A stretch of DNA of 26,215 nucleotides, from contig JASLXP010000710.1 of NCBI GenBank assembly GCA_030740295.1, forward strand, positions 1-26,215, given 5' to 3'. This DNA is from Planctomycetota bacterium (GTDB taxonomy: Bacteria; Planctomycetota; PUPC01; JACPCR01). Below the pieces are notes generated by a model. The model had not been told where the DNA came from and ran no database searches. It saw only the letters and a list, made by a program, of their open reading frames with translations. Made by a program: the position numbers and the translations under genes. Shown one piece after another: positions 6,685 through 15,943 of the stretch; the first letter of the stretch is position 1; the number at the start of each line of letters is the position of its first letter.

Positions 6685-8688
6685 TCACTGATTAGACATC
6701 AGATAGTTGGCAATGGCCTGCGGCGTGACTTCCTCTTCCCGGATGCGCAGCAACTGCTCCTTCCCGTTGAGAGCATATGCACTGACAATCTGTTCTGCTC
6801 TGACGTTTCCTGCATTCAGCAGCATGAGCGGCTGCGGTGCGATGAGGGTGCAGGCTCCCTCGATACCACCTGCGTGGAGTAGCCCGGGGATGAACAAATC
6901 GTCCAGCCAGGGAGTCTCGTCGGTGGCGTCGATTCCATTCATATCGAGTGCGGCCCGGCTGATGGCCGTTGAAAGCGACTTTGCGAAAAGACCCCAGATG
7001 CCGGCCTTGCCCAGACCCACAAGATGCACCGCGCTCAGTTCCTCTCGAGAAGAAAAATAAGCAGCCGCTGTAAGGATGTCCTGAATGCGTTCAGAGTGGT
7101 CCGAACGATTGTATGTGGACCAGTGGGTGACGGAAGCAATGTTGCGTCCAGTCTGAATTCCCTGCTGAAGGAATTCGCCAGTGAGGAAGGTGTCGATAGC
7201 CAGCACAAACATCCGCTTGGACAGGATGGCCTGTAATTCCGGGCCGGGCTCCCCGGTTTCGGAATCGAAAAGTGCCGACTTCCCTGACTCGTGAACGAGC
7301 ATGACACCTGCGGCGCCGGATTTCTTTTTTTTCGGGGAAAGAAAGAGGGCGGGAATCTGATCCCCTTTTCCTTTGCGGCCAATAAGGAGCTTCTCCATCA
7401 CGTGGTCGCCATGCTCGGCCTCTCCGCGATTGACAGCTACCACCTCTTCAGATCCGGGCTCAGCGACATCGAGTGTATGCGTAAGAGCCGTTCTCAATTG
7501 ATTCTGAATTTCAGTCAGCTCATCCTCATTGCCCGGTTTCTGCGCCGCTCTGCATCGGCGTGATTCGAGCAGGTCTGAAAGTACCTCGTCACCATTTCTG
7601 AATCTATCGGGCAGCTTGCCTTCAGGGAAGACAAGGAGATCTTCTTTAGACTCCACCTCGTAATCCGCTTCCTTCACCTTCTTATCAGAATTCCCGGACA
7701 GCCATCTGTTAAGAAACGTGTAAACCGCCTCGCGACTGTCCAGGTTGTAGTTGTGAGGGGCGTCGAATCTGACGCACTCGAGCTTGTCGTCCGCATCGTA
7801 GAGCTTGTATGCGTTGCGAACGTCCTGATATTCCTCTTCCGGCGTGTTCTTTGTCCAGTCGCCGGTAGCGCTCACCATGATCATCGGTCGGGGCGCCATC
7901 AGACTGCCGATTTCAGTATTGATGATGTCACGGCGCAGGCCAGGTGCGTTCTCGCACAGACAGCCGCCCTGCATGTGATTGCTGATCATGTTGACCGGTG
8001 CGCTGACCTTGATGCGCTCATCGACAGCCGTCAGCATGAATGTCTGCGTGCCGCCACCGGACGCGCCCGTGCACCCGATGTTATCCGGATCGACATCCGG
8101 CAAGCTCTGAATGAAATCCACCGCACGTATACTGTTCCAGAGATGCAGACCCATCGAGTTGATGCCCCAGAGCTCGGGGAGGTGGTAGTCATCCGTGTGA
8201 GGAAACTGCAGCGAGTCGTTGTACCCGATCATATCCCACGAAAAGGCGACGTAGCCCATTCGGGCGAGCCCGATCATCCTGGCAAGGACAGAATTATTAA
8301 TCTCCGCTTCGTGTCCCAACCGGCCCTCTCCCCAATGTCCATGCGGGCACAGAACGCCCGGGTTGGGGCCGTCATTCAGAGGGCGATAAAGATTGCCGGT
8401 GCACAGGAAGCCCGGATAGCTTTCAAAGTGAATTTTCTCAATCGAATAGTCATCCCGTTCGATGCGGCCGAAGACCTCTGCATTGAGAGGCGTTTTTTCC
8501 GGCAGGGGAAACAGGCCAAGTGAAACGAGTACTCGTTCCCTGATATGAGCAGCCCGCGCTTCCCATTCTTCGAGCGTCTCATAACCGGGAAATCTGAAAT
8601 GCTGATTCAGATGGCGCACTTCTCCGAGACGTGAATCGTCAGGGACGCTGTTTGGCAAAACGTTGGTTTTCGAGATGTAGTAGGGCAT
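6685..8688 (-). CDS. AXE1-like alpha/beta hydrolase with second degenerate domain
   Basis: A 667-residue alpha/beta-hydrolase related to acetyl xylan esterases and dienelactone hydrolases. In the N-terminal half, GASGGG gives nucleophile S210, SATGDW the acid D277, and APHNYN the base H312, a complete triad in the expected order. The oxyanion region PHGHWGEG is at 115-122. The C-terminal half (about 445-660) looks like a second hydrolase fold (VMLVHESGKSA, VHLVGLGKAGIWG, LIAPQPLMLL) whose elbow reads GLGKAG with no serine, so it is probably non-catalytic. No signal peptide is visible, suggesting a cytoplasmic protein acting on imported esters. First gene of the minus-strand esterase-toroid-IlvD cluster; ATG 8688 has heptamer arrays immediately upstream and no obvious Shine-Dalgarno sequence. 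Confidence 0.85.
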   Translation of the reverse strand: MPYYISKTNVLPNSVPDDSRLGEVRHLNQHFRFPGYETLEEWEARAAHIRERVLVSLGLFPLPEKTPLNAEVFGRIERDDYSIEKIHFESYPGFLCTGNLYRPLNDGPNPGVLCPHGHWGEGRLGHEAEINNSVLARMIGLARMGYVAFSWDMIGYNDSLQFPHTDDYHLPELWGINSMGLHLWNSIRAVDFIQSLPDVDPDNIGCTGASGGGTQTFMLTAVDERIKVSAPVNMISNHMQGGCLCENAPGLRRDIINTEIGSLMAPRPMIMVSATGDWTKNTPEEEYQDVRNAYKLYDADDKLECVRFDAPHNYNLDSREAVYTFLNRWLSGNSDKKVKEADYEVESKEDLLVFPEGKLPDRFRNGDEVLSDLLESRRCRAAQKPGNEDELTEIQNQLRTALTHTLDVAEPGSEEVVAVNRGEAEHGDHVMEKLLIGRKGKGDQIPALFLSPKKKKSGAAGVMLVHESGKSALFDSETGEPGPELQAILSKRMFVLAIDTFLTGEFLQQGIQTGRNIASVTHWSTYNRSDHSERIQDILTAAAYFSSREELSAVHLVGLGKAGIWGLFAKSLSTAISRAALDMNGIDATDETPWLDDLFIPGLLHAGGIEGACTLIAPQPLMLLNAGNVRAEQIVSAYALNGKEQLLRIREEEVTPQAIANYLMSNQ

Positions 8689-8693
8689 GGGAC

Positions 8694-8735
8694 GTAATCC
8701 GTAATCCGTAATCCGTAGTGAGTAATGAGTGAGTG
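8694..8735. repeat. Heptamer array, six GTAATCC/GTAATGA-type units
   Basis: Six contiguous 7-bp units without gaps: gtaatcc three times (8694-8714), then gtagtga, gtaatga, gtgagtg. It begins six bases upstream of the minus-strand esterase start. This is the cleanest example of the period-7 arrays in the window. Confidence 0.85.
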
Positions 8736-8775
8736 TCGGTTATACAGGAACAGCCCTGCGGAAGGGAAATGAGAT

Positions 8776-8803
8776 GTGAATGGTGAATCGTGAATGGCTG
8801 AAC
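8776..8803. repeat. Heptamer array, GTGAATG-type units
   Basis: Units gtgaatg, gtgaatc, gtgaatg, gctgaac are in strict 7-bp register; a preceding atgagat (8769-8775) may be a decayed unit. It sits between the two GTAAT-type arrays. Confidence 0.75.
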
Positions 8804-8845
8804 CACCGTCTGGGAAACAATGGATGCCACCTTTCACACTTCCGA

Positions 8846-8887
8846 ATTACGCATTACGCATTACGTAATACTCATTACTTCATTACC
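8846..8887. repeat. Heptamer array, ATTACGC-type units (inverted to the first)
   Basis: Units attacgc, attacgc, attacgt, aatactc, attactt, cattacc are in 7-bp register. On the minus strand these are GCGTAAT/GTAATG words, i.e. the same family as 8694-8735 in opposite orientation, so the two arrays form a loose inverted pair flanking the GTGAATG array. Confidence 0.82.
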
Positions 8888-8932
8888 ACCCGGTTGCGGC
8901 TCCACGTCTGAATGTAAAAATCCCGCCCACTG

Positions 8933-8964
8933 AATCAGGCGTTGAGTACTCCTGATTCCTTTTT
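8933..8964 (+). promoter_or_regulatory. Hairpin plus T-run upstream of sdhC (attenuator-like)
   Basis: AATCAGG (8933-8939) and CCTGATT (8951-8957) form a perfect 7-bp stem around an 11-base loop, followed by TTTTT at 8960-8964. The loop side contains GAGTACTC (8944-8951), a perfect palindrome that competes with the main stem by one base. It lies about 75 bp before the sdhC start. If the sdh promoter is upstream it could act as an attenuator; it could also stop plus-strand readthrough. The stem is AT-rich and only moderately strong. Confidence 0.4.
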
Positions 8965-8987
8965 GCCATTCGTATGTTCTTCAATTC

Positions 8988-9734
8988 GTGAGGCAATGCC
9001 TTCAGGCGGCGCGGGTGCCTGGAAGCATTCTGATCCAGATGAATAACCTGATGTCGATGCTGAAGTCCTCTATCGGACTGAAGTTTGTGATGGCCATTAC
9101 AGGGCTTGGCCTGCTCGGTTTTGTGGTGGCGCATGTCAGCGGCAACTGCCTCTTCTTTCTTGGTGCGGACGCTATCAACAGCTATGGTCGCGGCCTACAC
9201 AAGATGCCGTTTGTCCTCTGGCCGGCACGAGCGGTACTGCTGGGGATGCTCCTCGCACACATCTGGGCCGCATGGAATATTCGGCGGATCAACCTCAGGT
9301 CGAGGCAGATCCCATACGTGTCACAGAATCAGGTGCAGTCCACATTACAGAGCAGGACCATGCTGCTGACCGGCTTCATACTGCTGGGTTACATCATTTT
9401 TCACATCATGCACTTCACCGGCGGGATTTTCATTGTCGACTTCGACGACCACGCGAGGCTCGATGTCTATGCCATGGTGGTCAAGAGCTTCCGCAATCCG
9501 CTCGTCACGGTTCTTTACATCATGGCCATGTGCCTGCTTGGCACACACCTGAGTCACGGAATTGACAGCGCTTTGAAATCCCTTGGATTCAGTGACCCTC
9601 GCTACAACCGGCACGTGCAAACCATCAGCAGGCTCATCGCCGCGGTCATCGTCCTGGGCTACATCTCAATTCCCATCTATGTCCTGACGTGCGATCCGGC
9701 TCTGGCTCCAACCACCATTGTGGAACTTCAGTGA
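8988..9734 (+). CDS. sdhC: Succinate dehydrogenase cytochrome b subunit
   Basis: The membrane anchor of a dihaem succinate:quinone oxidoreductase (the single-subunit cytochrome b558 type found in Bacteroidota, Wolinella and many others). About five membrane helices are visible. Histidines H49 (VVAHVSGN), H91 (LLAHIW), H139/H142 (FHIMHF) and H187/H190 (GTHLSH) occur at spacings matching the four axial haem ligands of Wolinella FrdC. The open frame begins with GTG 8988; I prefer ATG 9039 (231 aa) because [16 protein letters not shown] is the usual N-terminus and residues 1-17 look non-coding. A GGAAG at 9021-9025 lies somewhat far upstream. It is followed by sdhA and sdhB, each joined with no more than a base of spacing. 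Confidence 0.92.
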   Translation: MRQCLQAARVPGSILIQMNNLMSMLKSSIGLKFVMAITGLGLLGFVVAHVSGNCLFFLGADAINSYGRGLHKMPFVLWPARAVLLGMLLAHIWAAWNIRRINLRSRQIPYVSQNQVQSTLQSRTMLLTGFILLGYIIFHIMHFTGGIFIVDFDDHARLDVYAMVVKSFRNPLVTVLYIMAMCLLGTHLSHGIDSALKSLGFSDPRYNRHVQTISRLIAAVIVLGYISIPIYVLTCDPALAPTTIVELQ

Positions 9735-9735
9735 A

Positions 9736-11649
9736 ATGAAACTCGACGCCAGAGTCCCACATGGCAAACTTTCGGAGAAGTGGGCCCACCACCTGAATTC
9801 CATCAAGCTGGTAAGCCCTGCAAACAAGCGTAAGCACCGCGTCATCGTTGTCGGTACCGGGCTGGCCGGCGGCGCGGCCGCGGCAAGCCTGGCCGAGCTC
9901 GGCTACCAGGTGGAGGTATTCTGTTTTCAGGACAGCGCTCGGCGGGCCCATTCCGTTGCCGCGCAGGGGGGCATCAACGCGGCCAAGAACTATCAGAACG
10001 ACGGCGACAGCGTTTATCGCCTTTTCTACGACACCATCAAAGGTGGTGACTTTCGTTCCCGCGAATCAAACGTTTACCGTCTCGCAGAAGTCAGTACGAA
10101 TATCATCGATCAATGCGTGGCGCAGGGAGTGCCCTTCGCCCGAGAATACGGCGGACATCTTGCCAACCGCTCGTTCGGCGGCGCGCAGGTTTCACGAACG
10201 TTTTACTGCCGGGGACTGACCGGCCAGCAATTGCTGCTTGGCGCGTATTCGGCTCTCAGCCGGCAGGTTGGGCTGGGCAACGCGCAGTTGCACGCACGCA
10301 CTGAAATGCTCGACCTGGTGGTCGTCGATGGCAAAGCTCGAGGCATTGTGGTCCGTCACCTGGTGAGTGGCGAGATTAAGTCATACGCCGCGGATGTCGT
10401 GATTCTGGCGACCGGCGGTTACAGCAACGTTTTTTTTCTCTCGACCAACGCAAAGGGCTGCAACACTACGGCCATCTGGCGCGCATATAAGAAAGGCGCC
10501 TGCTTTGCCAATCCTTGTTACACGCAGATCCATCCGACCTGCATCCCCGTGAGCGGGGATTACCAGTCAAAGCTGACCCTGATGTCGGAATCGCTTCGCA
10601 ACGACGGACGAGTCTGGGTGCCACGGCAAGCGGGAGAAACGCGGCCACCGGATCAGATCCCTGAGGAGGAACGCGATTATTACCTCGAACGGAAATACCC
10701 GTCCTTTGGAAACCTGGCACCCCGCGATATCGCCTCTCGCTCGGCCAAAGAGGCATGCGATGAAGGACGCGGGATTGGAGCTGCGGGTCGCGGTGTTTAC
10801 CTCGATTTCCGCGACGCAATCGAAGACCAGGGCAAAGAGTTCATCAAGCAGAAGTATGGGAATCTCTTTCACATGTATGAAGAGATCACCGGCGAGGATC
10901 CGTATGAAGCGCCCTTCCGTATCTACCCCGCGCCCCATTACACCATGGGCGGGCTCTGGGTGGATTACGAGCTCATGAGCACGATTCCAGGCCTGTTCGT
11001 CGCCGGTGAAGCCAACTTCTCCGATCATGGCGCAAACCGCCTCGGCGCAAGCGCCCTGATGCAGGGACTTGCCGATGGCTACTTTGTGATCCCTTACACG
11101 GTCGGCGCGTACATTGCACAGGAGGCCCCCGCGCCGGTTAATACCGATCACAGTGAGTTCAAAAAAGCCGAGGCCGATGTCACCGGCGAGCTCGACCGCC
11201 TCCTGCACATCAATGGCGAACGAACGGTCGACTCCATCCACCGCGAGCTCGGAACTCTCATGTTCGAGCACTGCGGGATGGCTCGCGAGGAAAACGGCCT
11301 GAGAAATATGCTCGAGAAGATTCCCGTGCTTCGCGAAGAATTCAACAATAACATCAGAATTCCCGGCAGCGGCACAGACCTGAACAACGAGCTTGAAAAG
11401 GCCGGCCGGGCGCGCGACTTCCTGGAGCTCGGAGAGCTCATGTGCCGTGATGCGCTCAGCCGAAACGAATCCTGCGGCGGCCACTTCCGAGTCGAATATC
11501 AATCCGAAGAGGGCGAAGCTCTCCGCCAGGACGACGATTACTCTCATGTCTCGGCCTGGGAGTACGCGGGTGAAGAGAACGAACCGATCCTCAATAAAGA
11601 ATCGCTGGTCTTCGAAGAAGTCACGCCCGCTGTGAGGAGCTACAAATGA
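9736..11649 (+). CDS. sdhA: Succinate dehydrogenase flavoprotein subunit
   Basis: The catalytic flavoprotein that oxidises succinate to fumarate. With ATG 9736 the product is 637 residues. The FAD Rossmann motif GTGLAGG is at 40-46. HSVAAQGG contains H72, the residue that carries the covalent FAD in this family. HPTCIP and the C-terminal [16 protein letters not shown] also match SdhA/FrdA. An in-frame TTG at 9718 would overlap sdhC and is less likely; ATG 9736 starts one base after the sdhC TGA. The length and sequence type match the long SdhA that partners single-subunit cytochrome b anchors. The stop overlaps the sdhB ATG by four bases. Confidence 0.95.
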   Translation: MKLDARVPHGKLSEKWAHHLNSIKLVSPANKRKHRVIVVGTGLAGGAAAASLAELGYQVEVFCFQDSARRAHSVAAQGGINAAKNYQNDGDSVYRLFYDTIKGGDFRSRESNVYRLAEVSTNIIDQCVAQGVPFAREYGGHLANRSFGGAQVSRTFYCRGLTGQQLLLGAYSALSRQVGLGNAQLHARTEMLDLVVVDGKARGIVVRHLVSGEIKSYAADVVILATGGYSNVFFLSTNAKGCNTTAIWRAYKKGACFANPCYTQIHPTCIPVSGDYQSKLTLMSESLRNDGRVWVPRQAGETRPPDQIPEEERDYYLERKYPSFGNLAPRDIASRSAKEACDEGRGIGAAGRGVYLDFRDAIEDQGKEFIKQKYGNLFHMYEEITGEDPYEAPFRIYPAPHYTMGGLWVDYELMSTIPGLFVAGEANFSDHGANRLGASALMQGLADGYFVIPYTVGAYIAQEAPAPVNTDHSEFKKAEADVTGELDRLLHINGERTVDSIHRELGTLMFEHCGMAREENGLRNMLEKIPVLREEFNNNIRIPGSGTDLNNELEKAGRARDFLELGELMCRDALSRNESCGGHFRVEYQSEEGEALRQDDDYSHVSAWEYAGEENEPILNKESLVFEEVTPAVRSYK

Positions 11650-12389
11650 AATTCACTCTCCATGTCTGGCGGCAGAACGGACCAGACGACCCGGGCAAAC
11701 TCGTCACGTGCCAGGTGGACAACGTCAGTCCGGACCAGTCTTTTCTCGAGGTTATGGACGTTCTGAACGAAGAGCTCGTGTCCAAAGGCGAAGAGCCCAT
11801 CGCGTTTGATCATGACTGCCGCGAGGGCATCTGTGGCACTTGCTCGTTGGTCATCAACGGTATTCCTCACGGCCCCGAACGCGGTGTGACGGCATGCCAG
11901 ACTTTCATGCGCGCGTTCGAAGATGGCGAACACATTTTCGTTGAGCCCTGGCGCGCTCGAGGTTTCCCCATCCTTAAAGACCTGGTGGTAGACCGGAGTT
12001 CTTACGACCGCATCATCCAGGCCGGCGGCTTCGTCTCGGTAAACACCGGTGGCGCGCCCGACGCGAACGCGCTCCCCATCGCCAGGGAAGACGCTGAAAC
12101 CGCCATGGACGCGGCCGAATGCATCGGCTGCGGCGCTTGCGTGGCCGCGTGCAAGAACGCGTCGGCCATGCTGTTCGTCGCAGCCAAGGTCTCCCACCTC
12201 GCCTACCTGCCTCAAGGCCATGCCGAGCGAAGCGAGCGCGTAAGGCGCATGGTTCATCAGATGGACGAAGAAGCATTCGGCACCTGCACCAACACCACCG
12301 AATGCGAGGCCGTCTGTCCCAAAGAGATCAGCATCAGATTCATCGCCAAGATGAATCGTGATTACATGAGATCGATCGTGGTTGGATAA
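11646..12389 (+). CDS. sdhB: Succinate dehydrogenase iron-sulfur subunit
   Basis: Carries electrons from FAD to the haem/quinone site through three clusters. Cysteine sets are complete: C58, C63, C66 and C84 for [2Fe-2S]; C159, C162, C165 and C224 for [4Fe-4S]; C169, C214 and C220 for [3Fe-4S], in the same order as E. coli SdhB. The 247-residue length is normal. The start codon overlaps the sdhA stop (ATGA at 11646-11649), so sdhCAB is a translationally coupled operon in the C-A-B order. No fourth subunit follows, in keeping with the cytochrome b558 type. Confidence 0.95.
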   Translation: MKFTLHVWRQNGPDDPGKLVTCQVDNVSPDQSFLEVMDVLNEELVSKGEEPIAFDHDCREGICGTCSLVINGIPHGPERGVTACQTFMRAFEDGEHIFVEPWRARGFPILKDLVVDRSSYDRIIQAGGFVSVNTGGAPDANALPIAREDAETAMDAAECIGCGACVAACKNASAMLFVAAKVSHLAYLPQGHAERSERVRRMVHQMDEEAFGTCTNTTECEAVCPKEISIRFIAKMNRDYMRSIVVG

Positions 12390-12604
12390 GCAAAGCAGTG
12401 CTGACGTTTCGTGGCAGCTTGGATGTGACGCGCCGACTACAAATGAAGAGTCGCAATACGACGACCGCCCCTCTGTAGTGCCCCAGTCATGGCGCGTTGT
12501 CTCCCCGATTTCTTGTTTTCTGCCAAAAACATTCAACCAACTCCCCTTCTCTACGATAATGACGAAAGGCATGATTGCCTCTCCACTACTAAGAGGAAGA
12601 CACG

Positions 12605-13147
12605 ATGTCTGTTTCATTCCCCAATCAAGGGCAAGGCTATACCGGCCAGAATGTGCCGGGCCATCAGAGCGTTACGCCAAAACCGGTTGCGCATTCCAAG
12701 CCTCTGAACGGCGCAGCACCTGGTTTTACTACACCCGTCCCGGACAAGCAGCACGCACAGCCAGACCACAGACTCAAGCCAGCTTACAGCGTCCGTCTGA
12801 ATCCTGGCCTGTTCAAGTCGCCACAGGCCAGCTATCGAAACGTCGTCGGGCACGCACCGCATCAGGTGCCGAAACCATCATCTCCCAAGCCCAGACCGGA
12901 GCATGGCCACAAAGAGATTCCGACGACGCCCTACCCAAAGCCTTCGCCGTATCCTTATCCAGGGCCATACCCGCAACCTGAGCCGCATCCTTATCCAGAG
13001 CCATACCCAATCCCAGGCCCCCCGGAACACCCGCCCCCACACCGGCCGACCCGCGAGGAATATCGGCCAGACCTTCAGAAGCCTCCACCCGCCCCGAAAC
13101 TCCCGCCAGTGGATCCAAAATCGATCGGTGTTCACGGCCTGGCTTAG
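12605..13147 (+). CDS. Small Pro/Tyr-rich low-complexity protein
   Basis: A 180-residue protein of unknown function. The start is well supported: AGAGGAAG (12592-12599) lies five bases before ATG 12605. The first 100 residues are polar and rich in Gln, His and Pro; residues about 105-165 are a proline/tyrosine tract of PYP, PEP and PHP units. At the DNA level the words at 12951-12973 recur 36 bp later at 12987-13009, a 12-residue internal duplication. No signal peptide, membrane segment or cysteine is present, so it is probably a disordered cytoplasmic or non-classically exported protein. A GATAAT at 12555-12560 could be a -10 element. It is separated from sdhB by 215 bp and probably has its own promoter. 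An overlapping frame (12382-12981) has no comparable start signal. Confidence 0.6.
   Translation: MSVSFPNQGQGYTGQNVPGHQSVTPKPVAHSKPLNGAAPGFTTPVPDKQHAQPDHRLKPAYSVRLNPGLFKSPQASYRNVVGHAPHQVPKPSSPKPRPEHGHKEIPTTPYPKPSPYPYPGPYPQPEPHPYPEPYPIPGPPEHPPPHRPTREEYRPDLQKPPPAPKLPPVDPKSIGVHGLA
12951..13009. repeat. 36-bp internal direct repeat in Pro-rich gene
   Basis: The string atccttatccag recurs with a 36-bp offset (12951 and 12987), followed in both copies by a near-identical gccataccc. It encodes the PYP-type tract and marks expansion by tandem duplication. Confidence 0.6.
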
Positions 13148-13333
13148 CCCTCCTGTCCACAAATGCTCCCGCGCATGCCTTGAGGCCACGGCCTTGTGCA
13201 CGTGGAGTCTCACACTTGCTAGGGACGTGAGCCTCCGCAAATCTCACAGACTCGGATGCAGCCCCAGACGGGCGAGGACACCCATCCCGCGATTCGGCTG
13301 CAGGGCCACGGCCTCCACCCAGGATCGCCTGGA

Positions 13334-15943
13334 TCATCCCAGAATCGAAGTGTGCTCCACCTCTCCTTCGGAACTCAGCCGCACCAGCATCAATTCTCCG
13401 CTGACAGTAATGTCGAAAGGTTCAACTCGCATCGGCCCGCCTTCAGAAAGCTCTGGATCGACTGCAATGACAATGTCTTTTCTGCCGTCGCTGAGTTCAC
13501 ACTCGACGCAGACCTGTGAATCACTCACAGCGTTCCCCGCTTCATCTGTGATCGGATGCCGGCGAACACGTGTGATGACCGGAGCACCTTCATGTGCCTG
13601 CATGACATCCACGAATGTGGAAACCAGCGAATCTTCAGAATCGGAATTTGTCCGCCGGGCAATCGCCACGGGAATCCAGTCCTCACTTCGGAGGTTGTAG
13701 TTGCCCGTCGTTATCCAGCTTTCGCAGATGCCTGCCTGGACTTCGCTTGAAAGATCGGTGTAACGGAAACGAATGTCCTGCCCCTCGTTCAACAGGCCCA
13801 GGCGGTCATCGACCTCCCATTCGACCGACCATGGTGACTCAGGCTCCGGGTCGAACTGAAAATCCCGGAGCTTGCAATGCTCACTGAATGCCTCGTCGTC
13901 TGATGCACTCAAGTTGAGCCCTTGGGTCGTTACAGTGCCGTAGTGGCTCTGGGTGAACTTGGCGTGATCGTGGCCTCCGACCACTCGGAAGACATCGAAC
14001 AGATAGAAGAGCTCATCAGAGACATCCACCATCAACAAGGTCCGCTCGTAGCGTGAGCATTCCTCGTACACCTCCTGCGCATCGACTCGGATGGCGTGGC
14101 AGATTGCGTCCTCCGCCCAGAGTGTGGTATGCCCGGCGCGAATGCCGTTCGAGCCCCATTGTTTGCCATCCTGATCGCGCTGGTTCACGACAACGGTGTT
14201 ATGGGCCGCTGTTCTGACGTACCACATGGCTTCCGGTGTACCGTGTCCTCCGTATCCGGTGGGCGGGTAACCGTAGTCTGGCAACAGGTCGAGCCCGTAT
14301 GCGAAGAGCCCGGCGTTCAGCGCGTCGAAGTGGGAATGACTGCGGCCGGAATCGTAATCGAGCCACGCAGCCCGAGCGTTTTCGCCCTCGCCCGAGCGGA
14401 GGATGGCCACATGCCATTCCTGCTTGTTGACGCTGCCGAGCTTGAGTGTATCGCCACTTTTGTCGATGACCTTCTCCAGTGCGGGGCCGAGCTTATCGGA
14501 CGGTTCACCGAAAAGATCGTTGGGCAGGCCATCAGTTGAGCGACCATTGCCGAGGTACATCACCTGTGCGTATGCCTCGTCGCCGGTCGCTTGGAAGAGA
14601 CGCCACACAAAACTGTATGGCGACGACCCAAGAACCGAAGTCGCACGACGGACATCTCTCTGGCCGCGGGCAGGAAACTGGACACCCACATAGTTCTTGA
14701 AAGGCGTGACGAAGTTCCCCCCGTCGCCGCAGCTCGGGTAATACTTCTGCAGGCACCAGGTATCGATGTGAAACCGCCAGGTCTTGTGCAGATTCGGGCA
14801 CCTCTCCAGCAGTTGAGGCAGCAAGTCAGATTCAATGCGTGCAAAACGTTCGATGAAACCGGCCAGACCGTTGACCGCGTAGGCCGAGTAGGCCGGCAGA
14901 CCCTTTTCGCCGGTTGTCCCGTCGATGCTTGTCGACTGTTCGATAATGTCGGCCACACGGTCGATCACACTGTCCCGCCGTTCCGGCCAGTGAAGGACGG
15001 CATCAATGATCGTCAGAAGTGTGAGCTGACGCGGAAAGTTGGTCTGAATGCGTTCCGAATTCTCTGTCGGGTGGTGCAGCAGCCCGTGCTCGATGTTCTC
15101 TTGAATGGCCTCGATGGAATCTTTGGCGTCGAGTCCGAAGGTGCGCGCCTGTTTTGAAAGAAAGTCGACGAGCCCTTCGTTGTCCTGCAACCCGGGCCGG
15201 ATGGCGTCGTAAGCCAGAACCATAGATCGCGTCTCTTCACACGCGTCGTGCCAGACGGACGTGTACCCGCGGCATTCTTTCTTCTCGTACACGTATGCCT
15301 GCACCGCGTAATCCATGCGGGGATAAATATCGGCAACCCGGTCCAGAATGATGGCCGCACGCCGCGCATAATCCGCATCGCCAGTGACGATGAATGCGTC
15401 CGCAAGAGATGAAGCACCGTTCACGATGAGCTGTTTCCACTGGCCGTAAATCAGGTACGCGGCAATGAATCTCCAGCATTTTTCGCCCTGAACGAATCCC
15501 CAGCCATCATCGACTCCCCACTTATGAAGCTCATCTTCAGGATTGGGATGCTCGCTGTTAAAGAGCAGCGATCGGTCTGCGGAGCCAGGATCGAATTCGC
15601 CGCTCGCCAGCCCTGATCGATAGTAAGCCTCAAAATCGTTCGTCGGGTAGATCTGTTGACAGTGGGGGCACTGCACCTTCCAAGGCCGCTTCAATCCATC
15701 GATTTTCCAACTGTATTCGGGAAGATCACCCTCACACTTCGGGCAATGCCCGGAAGACCAGACTTGCCAGGCACGCGGCATGTCTGGAGTGTAAACAAGC
15801 TCCCACAGGTCCTGCTCCGACATGGCGAGCCACGGCTCGGACTGCTCGACGATCGCTTCACGAGTTTCAGAGGCCCACGGTTCTTCACGAGTTCTGGCGC
15901 GGCTGACGAGATGTTCGGGTAAGAAGACACTTTGGTATGACAT
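13334..15943 (-). CDS. Heparinase II/III-family polysaccharide lyase-like protein
   Basis: An 869-residue protein related to heparinase II/III and alginate lyases, which cleave uronic-acid polysaccharides by beta-elimination. A central (alpha/alpha) toroid region (about 150-460) is followed by the beta-sandwich domain with HSHFDALNAGLFAYG (H536, H538, D540), LLPDYGYPP and HNTVVVNQ (H581), the family signature around the active site. Near the N-terminus CPKC (67-70) and CPHC (92-95) form a zinc-ribbon-like pair, an addition seen in some environmental members. No signal peptide is evident. ATG 15943 is preceded by a weak AGGA about nine bases away. A TTGACC (minus strand, 16001-15996) is a possible -35. 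It is divergent from the alcohol dehydrogenase. Substrate unknown. Confidence 0.82.
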   Translation of the reverse strand: MSYQSVFLPEHLVSRARTREEPWASETREAIVEQSEPWLAMSEQDLWELVYTPDMPRAWQVWSSGHCPKCEGDLPEYSWKIDGLKRPWKVQCPHCQQIYPTNDFEAYYRSGLASGEFDPGSADRSLLFNSEHPNPEDELHKWGVDDGWGFVQGEKCWRFIAAYLIYGQWKQLIVNGASSLADAFIVTGDADYARRAAIILDRVADIYPRMDYAVQAYVYEKKECRGYTSVWHDACEETRSMVLAYDAIRPGLQDNEGLVDFLSKQARTFGLDAKDSIEAIQENIEHGLLHHPTENSERIQTNFPRQLTLLTIIDAVLHWPERRDSVIDRVADIIEQSTSIDGTTGEKGLPAYSAYAVNGLAGFIERFARIESDLLPQLLERCPNLHKTWRFHIDTWCLQKYYPSCGDGGNFVTPFKNYVGVQFPARGQRDVRRATSVLGSSPYSFVWRLFQATGDEAYAQVMYLGNGRSTDGLPNDLFGEPSDKLGPALEKVIDKSGDTLKLGSVNKQEWHVAILRSGEGENARAAWLDYDSGRSHSHFDALNAGLFAYGLDLLPDYGYPPTGYGGHGTPEAMWYVRTAAHNTVVVNQRDQDGKQWGSNGIRAGHTTLWAEDAICHAIRVDAQEVYEECSRYERTLLMVDVSDELFYLFDVFRVVGGHDHAKFTQSHYGTVTTQGLNLSASDDEAFSEHCKLRDFQFDPEPESPWSVEWEVDDRLGLLNEGQDIRFRYTDLSSEVQAGICESWITTGNYNLRSEDWIPVAIARRTNSDSEDSLVSTFVDVMQAHEGAPVITRVRRHPITDEAGNAVSDSQVCVECELSDGRKDIVIAVDPELSEGGPMRVEPFDITVSGELMLVRLSSEGEVEHTSILG

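Noticed and set aside
7753..8523. 256-codon plus-strand frame within the esterase
   Set aside because: Antisense shadow of the domain carrying the Ser-Asp-His triad.
10567..11547. 326-codon minus-strand frame opposite sdhA
   Set aside because: Antisense shadow of a fully recognisable flavoprotein.
11640..12617. 325-codon minus-strand frame opposite sdhB
   Set aside because: Antisense shadow; sdhB has all cluster cysteines.
12382..12981. 199-codon frame overlapping the Pro-rich gene
   Set aside because: No start signal; the frame at 12605 has a good ribosome binding site and ordered repeats.
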